DNA of 64,000 bases. Source: CAVSWT01 sp963746735 (GTDB lineage: Bacteria; Bacteroidota; Ignavibacteria; Ignavibacteriales; Ignavibacteriaceae). Made by a program: the position numbers and the translations under genes. Location: NCBI GenBank assembly GCA_963746735.1, contig CAVVCO010000032.1, positions 184,588 to 248,587 of the forward strand. Direction: 5' to 3'. Shown here one piece after another: positions 57,921-64,000 of this stretch (the stretch's first letter is position 1; each line of letters begins with the position of its first letter). The notes below the pieces were generated by a model, which was not told the DNA's origin, ran no database searches, and was given only the letters and a program-made list of their open reading frames with translations.

Positions 57921-60440
57921 TCACTTAAGAAGAATCATTTTCTTTGTTTGAATAAATTCTCCAGCTTTTAATTGATAGAAATAAACTCCGCTTGGCAAAG
58001 TTGCTGCGTTAAATTCTACTTCATAGTTTCCAGCTTGTTTTGTTTCATTAATAAGAGTTGTAACCTCTCTTCCCAGTACATCATAAACTTTTAACGTAAC
58101 CAACCCACCCCTCGCCCCTCCCGGGAGGGGACTGCGTGTGTTTGAGATTGAGTATTTTATTTTTGTTGTTGGATTAAATGGGTTAGGATAGTTTTGTTCT
58201 AAATTAAATGTTAATGGTTGAACTGTCTCATTGTCAATTCCATCTATTGGAACGAAAAGTTGAACTGTATCTGTCCAGTATGTCCACCCATCACTCATAA
58301 TTTCAAATTTTAGGTTGAAATACCCAGGAAAAGCTGTAGAGTTGAAATATAATCCATATTGTCCAGTACCAGAAGTGCTGGCAATTTGACCAGGTTGAAG
58401 ATTAGGGCAAGTTTTTAGTTCGGGAGTAACTTTAGTAATCCATGGATCATCACAAGTAAGTTTAACTTTAATGGTATTTATAGTATGATCTGTACTTCCA
58501 TTTTTAATAAATGGTTTTACTGCATATAACGTATCCGAATATTTTATTGATTCAATGCTGTCAATAGTTAAAGGGCCAACAGTAGTAAATTTGGTGATAT
58601 TATCTGTAACCCAAGTTTTAGATTCACTACTATCTGTTGCGCATAAAGAGATGTTAAAAAAATCTTCTATATCCGGTGCTATATAATTACCGCTCCATAT
58701 TTCTGATTCACCGGATAATCCGGTTTTTTTAAGTTCAACTGAATCAATGAAGCTTCCGCTAATATTTTTAATATAAACTTTGGATGAGGTTTGATTAGAA
58801 TTAGGATTTTCAACTAACGCAGAAATTTTCAATGTATCAATACTTGGATGACAATAACCTGTGTTCTTTGTAAGGTCATGGCCATAAACTAAATTATTTA
58901 TCCATCCTAAAGCTTTTTCAACAACATCGTCTCTTCCCATAGCAACATTATCTTTATTGAACCAAACAGGAAAATCAATTGGAAATTCTTTTCTATTTAG
59001 ATAGTTTCCTGGTTCAGATTTATGAAACATATCACTAATTGAATAATGAAGTTTCCATCCGGAAAAGTTGTGAATTACAATATTATCCCCAAGAGAGGCA
59101 TCAGGACTAGCACCAAAATATTTTACCATTGGATGATATCTAAAACGATGAGCAATTAAATCACCCATACTTACACAATTAGGCCCTAAAAGAATTGCAA
59201 TTGGCCGGTCATATAATTCCGTATTGGTTACTATAATTTGAAAAAGATTCCCATCGCCGGATGGACACAAATTAAAAGTATTGCTATTACATCGGTAAGC
59301 GTCTTCAATTGTTAATGAAGATTTATTGAACAAGATTTCGAAAGCATTTTTAAAAAGAGCCCAACCGCCATAGTTTAATCTCATATCAATTATTAAGGCA
59401 TCAGTATTTTTTAGTGAATCTATAGCCTCATAAAATTGAGCATCGGCTGTATTTTCTGGCCATTCTTCAGCCAGATATATGTAACCGATATTTGTATTTT
59501 CCATTTTCCCATATGTTACGCATTGCACATGATGATAAATTATTCCTGCATCAACAACATTAGGAAAAGGAATATTCGGAATAGGTAATTGTTCATTGTT
59601 AAACATAGGTGAATTGTCCAGGTTTAACAGTGGTAATACAGATAGATGAAGTGTATCTCCTGTAGAATATTTAAGTATGTCTATAGTATTAAATAAGTGC
59701 CAGTTTAAACCTGCTCCAAACAAATTATTATATGTTGCAGCAGTTTTACAACCGCCTGTCCATGCAACTATAGGTAAATATGCATCATACAATTCTTTGA
59801 TTAAAATTTTCCAAGGAATACCTTCATACCCTAGAATTATGTCCCCTGGTTGGAGGTCAAGTGGATGATTCGGTACAGTACGCAGAACTAATGTAGTACT
59901 ATCTTCTAAGATAGTTGTTACAGCACCAAAATGTTCAATTGATATAGCGCTTCCAAATAAAAGGATTGGCACCCCAGGATTAAGAGGCGTTAACACCACT
60001 GCGGAATCATAGGCAGATGTATGAAAATCATTAAATGTGAAAGCAAAATGGCTTATGATTGATGAAAATGCCCCGGCGGTGGTAGAATCAGTAATTTTAT
60101 TTAAATAAAAATTATATAGAGAATCCCAATTTAAATTAAGCGAACTGAAACCATCGAATTCATTATGAATCTTTTGTGCGTATGTTTTATAAATAAGTAA
60201 CTTTTGAGATAAAGGAACACCCTGTCCCCAAGTTGAATCAATAATATGCCGCCATTCAGATTTGGAGTCATAAAATGATTTGGACGATATTTTTTTTAGA
60301 TTCTTAAAATTTGTATCATGATTTTTGGGGATAAAGTAATTTGGTTGTTCTTTTAAGTTTTCCGTTTTTCTGATTGCTTGAGAATACATAAGAAATGAGA
60401 TACTGAATAATAGAGCTATAGTAATTATTAACTTTTTCAT
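57921..60440 (-). CDS. Secreted S41-like peptidase with T9SS sorting domain
   Basis: This 839-residue protein has a signal peptide (LIITIALLFSISFLMYSQ), an N-terminal helical region, a PDZ-like part (LDLQPGDIILGYEGIPWKIL) and the S41 peptidase core. The core has NIGYIYLAEEWPENTADAQF, DALIIDMRLNYGGW, LLGPNCVSMGDL (candidate catalytic Ser, where most family members have S-A in TASA) and YFGASPDASLGDN. A beta-sandwich region (ISALVENPNSNQTSSKVYIK) follows, and the T9SS domain starts near residue 745 (NYPNPFNPTTKIKYSI, VYDVLGREVTTL). A family-A repeat is inserted in that loop, giving SPLPGGARGGLV. It should cleave proteins outside the cell. It is 18 bases after the orphan T9SS gene, so they share a promoter. 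Confidence 0.88.
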   Translation of the reverse strand: MKKLIITIALLFSISFLMYSQAIRKTENLKEQPNYFIPKNHDTNFKNLKKISSKSFYDSKSEWRHIIDSTWGQGVPLSQKLLIYKTYAQKIHNEFDGFSSLNLNWDSLYNFYLNKITDSTTAGAFSSIISHFAFTFNDFHTSAYDSAVVLTPLNPGVPILLFGSAISIEHFGAVTTILEDSTTLVLRTVPNHPLDLQPGDIILGYEGIPWKILIKELYDAYLPIVAWTGGCKTAATYNNLFGAGLNWHLFNTIDILKYSTGDTLHLSVLPLLNLDNSPMFNNEQLPIPNIPFPNVVDAGIIYHHVQCVTYGKMENTNIGYIYLAEEWPENTADAQFYEAIDSLKNTDALIIDMRLNYGGWALFKNAFEILFNKSSLTIEDAYRCNSNTFNLCPSGDGNLFQIIVTNTELYDRPIAILLGPNCVSMGDLIAHRFRYHPMVKYFGASPDASLGDNIVIHNFSGWKLHYSISDMFHKSEPGNYLNRKEFPIDFPVWFNKDNVAMGRDDVVEKALGWINNLVYGHDLTKNTGYCHPSIDTLKISALVENPNSNQTSSKVYIKNISGSFIDSVELKKTGLSGESEIWSGNYIAPDIEDFFNISLCATDSSESKTWVTDNITKFTTVGPLTIDSIESIKYSDTLYAVKPFIKNGSTDHTINTIKVKLTCDDPWITKVTPELKTCPNLQPGQIASTSGTGQYGLYFNSTAFPGYFNLKFEIMSDGWTYWTDTVQLFVPIDGIDNETVQPLTFNLEQNYPNPFNPTTKIKYSISNTRSPLPGGARGGLVTLKVYDVLGREVTTLINETKQAGNYEVEFNAATLPSGVYFYQLKAGEFIQTKKMILLK
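58102..58131. repeat. Family-A GC-rich palindromic repeat inside a coding sequence
   Basis: AACCCACCCCTCG precedes the 16-bp palindrome CCCCTCCCGGGAGGGG (58115-58130). It is translated in frame as SPLPGGARGGL in the T9SS loop. It matches the intergenic copies at 47248 and 47335. Confidence 0.85.
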
Positions 60441-60458
60441 AAATCCTCCTATTTTTTA

Positions 60459-60764
60459 TTATTTTTCTAAAATCATTTCCTTGGTTTCTAAAAAATCATG
60501 TGTGTTTATTTGATAGAAATAAATACCTTCAGGCAGTGATGCTGCATTGAACTCAATCTCATAGGTTCCAGCATCTTGCTTTTTGGTAATTAAATTTTTT
60601 ATAAGATGTCCTTTAGAATTAAACACTGAAATATTCACTTCTGTTTTGAACGCCACGCAGTATTTAATTTTTGTTTTCTCTTTAAATGGATTAGGGTAAT
60701 TTTGACTTAAATGAAATTTTAGAGGAATCATTTCTTCGTGATTGGTATTTTTTATTATGTTCAT
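60459..60764 (-). CDS. Orphan T9SS C-terminal sorting domain
   Basis: This 101-residue protein is nothing but a type IX sorting domain: LSQNYPNPFKEKTKIKYCV, VNISVFNSKGHLIKNLITKKQDAGTYEIEFNA and EGIYFYQINTHDFLETKEMILEK. It lacks a signal peptide (it starts MNIIKNTNHEE), so it cannot reach the T9SS by the normal Sec route. It sits 18 bases before the S41-like peptidase gene and behind a candidate AraC-type operator. It may be a broken leftover of a larger gene, or a small free domain that meets the machinery some other way. Unlike the other three sorting domains, its loop is uninterrupted. Confidence 0.72.
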   Translation of the reverse strand: MNIIKNTNHEEMIPLKFHLSQNYPNPFKEKTKIKYCVAFKTEVNISVFNSKGHLIKNLITKKQDAGTYEIEFNAASLPEGIYFYQINTHDFLETKEMILEK

Positions 60765-60820
60765 ATTTTCCCTCTTAATTGAAATAGGAGAGTCTTAATA
60801 ACATGATTTATTTACCATTG

Positions 60821-60882
60821 TATTAATAAACTTCTGGAAGGATTAATTCTATAAGGATTGTGTAAATAACTATAAGAATTGT
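60821..60882 (-). promoter_or_regulatory. Candidate AraC-type operator/promoter of the orphan T9SS-peptidase transcript
   Basis: On the plus strand, half-sites CTATAAGGATTGT (60849-60861) and CTATAAGAATTGT (60870-60882) are direct repeats 21 bases apart. ATTAATA (60822-60828) lies a further 21 bases toward the gene. The same arrangement with identical spacing occurs upstream of the lipoprotein gene. The gene start is 60764. The regulator is presumably the hybrid AraC protein encoded next door. Confidence 0.7.
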
Positions 60883-60898
60883 CCATGCAGTATAAAAA

Positions 60899-60921
60899 AG
60901 CCCGGACATTTTGCCCGGGCT
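60899..60921 (-). terminator. Rho-independent terminator of the lipoprotein gene
   Basis: The stem AGCCCGG / CCGGGCT is followed on the minus strand by a T-run (TTTTTTATAC). It lies 48 bases after the lipoprotein stop codon. Confidence 0.82.
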
Positions 60922-60968
60922 GAATTACTGACAGTTTTACAATGCGTTTAGTGTCTTACTAAACAAAT

Positions 60969-61592
60969 TTACTTTACAGTTATATTTCCTTTATCGCAAT
61001 CTAAAATTCCTAAATTGTTTATGAGTTCATCTGGACTCATATTATAAAAGTCTAAGATGGTCATCCCTGTCCAGGGTGTTCCCCATTCTGCAGGTATCTG
61101 AAAATCTTCAGATTGTAATTCCATAAGCATACCGTTTACTTGATCTGGTGATGCAGTTTGTCCAGGCTTACCGTTATCAATTGCAAAAAACACATCATAG
61201 AATCCGGCAAATATTCCAGTTTTCTCCTGACCTAAAAATACAGCCATTTTCCCGCCGTAATCTCCTACATTTTCATATACTTTGAATGAAATAACTTCGC
61301 CATTCAATTTAAAATCATGATCCCCAGTAGCATTTGCAGAATTTACTTCGTATTCACCATCAAATGTTCCATCGGCATATTCGCGAGCAGTATATCTAGC
61401 ACCAGCATTCTTTCCATCAAAAAATAATAATCCAGAGCCATTAACACTATGAACAACAGGTCCTTTTTTATCAAGACTTACCGTAGAATTTTGATCAGCG
61501 GGGCCCACCGGCGACTGTGATTTATCAGTACAGCCTATGAGTGAGAGACCCACGAAAGCGATAAGAACTATTAAACATTGAAGGGTTTTCAT
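60969..61592 (-). CDS. Lipoprotein of unknown function
   Basis: This 207-residue lipoprotein has a signal MKTLQCLIVLIAFVGLSLIGC with the acylated cysteine at residue 21, then a linker (TDKSQSPVGPADQNSTVSLD). The mature part is strand-rich, with GSGLLFFDGKNAGARYTAREYADGTFDGEYEV and DHDFKLNGEVISFKVYENVG. No family is recognised; the C terminus ends DCDKGNITVK. It has its own promoter region with the AraC-type site (61729-61783) and its own terminator, and lies between the hybrid regulator and the T9SS genes. It may be the sensor's accessory or a regulon product. Confidence 0.75.
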   Translation of the reverse strand: MKTLQCLIVLIAFVGLSLIGCTDKSQSPVGPADQNSTVSLDKKGPVVHSVNGSGLLFFDGKNAGARYTAREYADGTFDGEYEVNSANATGDHDFKLNGEVISFKVYENVGDYGGKMAVFLGQEKTGIFAGFYDVFFAIDNGKPGQTASPDQVNGMLMELQSEDFQIPAEWGTPWTGMTILDFYNMSPDELINNLGILDCDKGNITVK

Positions 61593-61722
61593 AAAGTTGT
61601 TACTCCTTAGAATTTGTTTTTAATTGTCCTCTAAATTTCTTTAGAGAGTTAATTATTTATTGATAGTTGGAGGTGACAGTTATGCCTCGATAGTTTTAAT
61701 ATATTTTGAAAGTTTGATATAC

Positions 61723-61783
61723 ATTAATAGATCTTTGACTACACTTTATCTATAACATTAGTGTAAAAGACTATAAGAATTGT
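61723..61783 (-). promoter_or_regulatory. Candidate AraC-type operator/promoter of the lipoprotein gene
   Basis: Half-sites CTATAACATTAGT (61750-61762) and CTATAAGAATTGT (61771-61783) are spaced 21 bases. ATTAATA (61723-61729) lies 21 bases further toward the gene. The distal half-site is identical to that at 60870 and the proximal one is weaker (10 of 13 match). The gene starts at 61592. Confidence 0.7.
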
Positions 61784-61808
61784 GGAATTGAATGAAAAAC
61801 CTTGAAGG

Positions 61809-64000
61809 TTAGTGAAATCGATTATGAAATTGAGAAGGGGAGACGCCAAATTGTTTTTTAAAGCATTCTGTAAAATATGATGGATTATTAAACCCTACTT
61901 CAAAAGATATTTCTGTTATGCTGCTGGAGTTCTGTTCTATTAATTTTGCAGCTTTTTTTAACCTGATTCTTTTAATTAATTCACCAGGCGGTTCGCCTAC
62001 TAAAGATGATAACTTTTTATGTAGAAGTGACCTGCTTATGTTCATCTCTTCAGCAAACTCTTCAACACTGAAAGAAGATTTTGAAATGTGTTCTTTAATT
62101 ATTAACAAGGCATTTTGTATAAATTTTTTATCATTCGGCATTACTCGCATTTCATCCAATTCAAAAATTCCGTGCTCTTGAAAATGCTTGTGAAGTCTTT
62201 CCCTTTGTTCAAGAAGATTTTTTATTCTTGATTTTAATTCTTCCGCTTCAAATGGTTTCATTATATAATCGTCGGCACCAGTTTCAAATCCTTTTATTTT
62301 ATCTTCAATAGTCGCTTTCGCAGTTAATAAAATAATCGGGATATGGCTTGTCCGTGAATCTGACTTTAAATTTTGACATAAATGAATTCCATCTAATTTA
62401 GGCATCATTATATCGCTAATAATTAAATCTGGGATTTGCTCTAAAGATTTGATAAACCCTTCTTCACCGTCAGAGGCTTCATTAATATTGTAATAATTAT
62501 TTAAGATCTCCTTTATATATTTTCTTACTTCAGCATTATCTTCTACAATTAATAATGTGGGCCCATCAACTCTTCTGCTAAATTCAGCATCAAATTTATT
62601 TATCCTCTTTTTTAATGATAGAGAAGAATCATCCTTACTCTGCATAATAGATTCAATATCATATTCATTTTGATCTTCTTCGGCGAATCCGTCTTCGCAA
62701 ATTTCTTCGGGCAGTAAATGTTTTTTGCCGAGCGGGAGTAATATCTTAAAGATAGATCCTTTGCCTTCTTCACTCTCCACAAATATTTTTCCTTTGTGGA
62801 GTTCAACTAATTCTTTTGTAAGCGATAAGCCTACCCCGGTTCCTTCATATTCTCTTGAAAGGCGATTATCAACTTGGTAGAACCGGTCGAATATTTTATT
62901 AAGCTGCTCCTTTGGGATTCCGATGCCGGTGTCTGTAATTGATATTTCTGCATAGTTAGAATTTAATCTATTTTGACCCACCCCCAACCCCTCCGACGGC
63001 GGGGACAATAAATTAACTTCAACTTTAACACGGCCGCCATTAGGAGTAAATTTTATTGCGTTTGATAATATGTTACTTAATATTTTATCAAATTTATCTT
63101 TATCCAGATAAAGAAAAAATTCTTCTGATTCCGATTTAAACTTTAGTGAGATGTTTTTTCTCTCAGCAAACGACTGGAAAGAGGAGACAATTTCTTTAAT
63201 AATTGTCTCAAGATTTTGTTTAGTTGTTTTCAGCTTCATCTTGCCAGATTCTATCCTTGAAATATCAAGTAACTGATTTGCAAGCCTTTTTAATTTTTTA
63301 GCGCTTCTTTGAATTAACCTTGCTTCTTCTTTTACATTATCATTTTGTGACTGCTCTAATATTTGGTTTGCCGGCCCAAGTATTAAAGTAAGCGGCGTTC
63401 TAAATTCGTGTGAGATATTTGTGAAAAATCTATTTTGCGTTTGCTGCGCGTCTTCTAATAAATGAATTGTTTCAGATAACTTTTCCTGGGCTTTTTTAAG
63501 TTCCTCAGTTCGAATTTCAACCTTTGTTTCCAAATTATTTTTATAATCTGTTACTGTTCTTAATACTAAAGAGTCATGAATGGAAATATTAATTATGGGG
63601 ATTAAATAATTAAGCAGTTCGTCGCATTCAAGCTGATCCATTCCTAATTTTGGATGAATAATCAGCTCTCCAATTTTTTCATTATTAATGATAATCGGCT
63701 GGTTTACAGTGTTTGATTTTTTTTCATTAGTTCCACTATTAGCTTCAATTTCAAATTTATTCCCATCAAGGTCTTTAAATATTTTAATTTCCGCGAAGGA
63801 AAATTCGGCGACGTTAACTAAAGTTTCGGTAATTGCGGATATTGTTTTTATTATATCTCGACTTTGACGAATTGACTTTGTTATATCATTTGCAGTTTTT
63901 AACTGCTTAGTCTGTTTTTGAAGAAGTTGTTTTGATTCTTCCAGTTTATTATACTGATTCAATAATTCTTCGTGAGAATCAGTTAAATCTAAAAATGCTT
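61809..64000 (-). CDS. Hybrid two-component AraC-type regulator (HTCS-like), 5' end outside window
   Basis: The frame is open to the window edge, so the N terminus is missing. In order: a coiled coil (LEESKQLLQKQTKQL), a GAF-like region (ETLVNVAEFSFAEIKIFKDL), HisKA with FFTNISHEFRTPLTLILGP, HATPase (NILSNAIKFTPNGG, DTGIGIP, EGTGVGLSLTKEL), a receiver domain (IVEDNAEVRKYI, ISDIMMPKLDG, LLTAKAT, DYIMKPF) and an AraC helix-turn-helix (FSVEEFAEEMNISRSLLHKKL, ITEISFEVGFNNPSYFTECFKKQFGVSPSQF). It senses, phosphorylates itself and binds DNA. A family-A repeat interrupts the HATPase loop (SPPSEGLGVGQ). The neighbouring operators suggest it controls the genes downstream. Confidence 0.9.
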   Translation of the reverse strand, partial: AFLDLTDSHEELLNQYNKLEESKQLLQKQTKQLKTANDITKSIRQSRDIIKTISAITETLVNVAEFSFAEIKIFKDLDGNKFEIEANSGTNEKKSNTVNQPIIINNEKIGELIIHPKLGMDQLECDELLNYLIPIINISIHDSLVLRTVTDYKNNLETKVEIRTEELKKAQEKLSETIHLLEDAQQTQNRFFTNISHEFRTPLTLILGPANQILEQSQNDNVKEEARLIQRSAKKLKRLANQLLDISRIESGKMKLKTTKQNLETIIKEIVSSFQSFAERKNISLKFKSESEEFFLYLDKDKFDKILSNILSNAIKFTPNGGRVKVEVNLLSPPSEGLGVGQNRLNSNYAEISITDTGIGIPKEQLNKIFDRFYQVDNRLSREYEGTGVGLSLTKELVELHKGKIFVESEEGKGSIFKILLPLGKKHLLPEEICEDGFAEEDQNEYDIESIMQSKDDSSLSLKKRINKFDAEFSRRVDGPTLLIVEDNAEVRKYIKEILNNYYNINEASDGEEGFIKSLEQIPDLIISDIMMPKLDGIHLCQNLKSDSRTSHIPIILLTAKATIEDKIKGFETGADDYIMKPFEAEELKSRIKNLLEQRERLHKHFQEHGIFELDEMRVMPNDKKFIQNALLIIKEHISKSSFSVEEFAEEMNISRSLLHKKLSSLVGEPPGELIKRIRLKKAAKLIEQNSSSITEISFEVGFNNPSYFTECFKKQFGVSPSQFHNRFH
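62976..63006. repeat. Family-A GC-rich palindromic repeat inside the regulator gene
   Basis: ACCCACCCCCAACCCCTCCG followed by ACGGCGGGGAC is read on the minus strand as SPPSEGLGVGQ. It lies in the loop between HATPase strands, in a different reading frame from the copy at 58102, and the host frame remains open. Confidence 0.85.

Overview
The window is an AT-rich stretch that looks like a member of the Bacteroidota/Chlorobi group, most probably Ignavibacteria (Ignavibacteriales), probably from a metagenome. The evidence is the C-terminal type IX secretion (T9SS) sorting domains with the motifs NYPNPFNPTTKIKYSI, VYDVLGREV and SGVYFYQLKAG, found on three large secreted proteins and one orphan. 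Other signs are SusC/DUF5686-like carboxypeptidase-regulatory outer-membrane proteins, a hybrid two-component AraC-type regulator, Reg_prop sensor kinases and many Bacteroidota-style lipoproteins. No tRNA, rRNA, CRISPR array, transposase or integrase was seen.

Layout. 0-3 kb: the 3' end of ligA, a GT9-like protein, a STAS protein and a sodium:solute symporter. 3-9 kb: a secreted delta-60-repeat protein and a Reg_prop sensor kinase with its LuxR-type response regulator. 9-22 kb: housekeeping and metabolic genes (cyclase-family hydrolase, DinB protein, APC permease, valS, acid phosphatase, esterase, methyltransferase, DUF1015-serC, DUF2203, metallophosphoesterase, thioredoxin-like). 22.7-28.6 kb: RlpA and a 1685-residue alpha-2-macroglobulin. 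28.6-35 kb: a two-gene secreted/outer-membrane module of unknown function, bounded by two copies of the egtD 3' end. 35-38 kb: ergothioneine genes egtD and egtB and a small envelope protein. 38-49 kb: an acyl-ligase/GNAT fusion, OsmC, a small GNAT, a dipeptidyl-peptidase, ychF, a HAD hydrolase and tandem lipoproteins. 49-55.7 kb: an M16 peptidase pair, a DUF5686-type outer-membrane protein and an RRM protein. 56-64 kb: T9SS-exported proteins, an orphan T9SS domain, a lipoprotein and a hybrid AraC-type two-component regulator.

The most interesting points follow. (1) Two promoters beside the hybrid AraC regulator share a phase-locked architecture: two direct half-sites 21 bp apart plus a TATTAAT element another 21 bp on. 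This predicts a local regulon of a lipoprotein, an orphan T9SS domain and an S41-like secreted protease. (2) A family of GC-rich palindromic repeats lies between genes and also inside genes, translated in different reading frames; three T9SS domains carry a palindromic insertion in the same loop. (3) The 6.3-kb secreted module sits between a degraded and an intact copy of the egtD 3' end. (4) A roughly 1525-residue protein joins an AMP-forming acyl ligase to a GNAT acetyltransferase.

Caution. At least twenty reading-frame breaks occur in this window, including in valS and ychF, which are normally essential or universal. I therefore read most of them as sequencing or assembly indels. Genes are annotated over their full reconstructed span, and the break is named in each entry.
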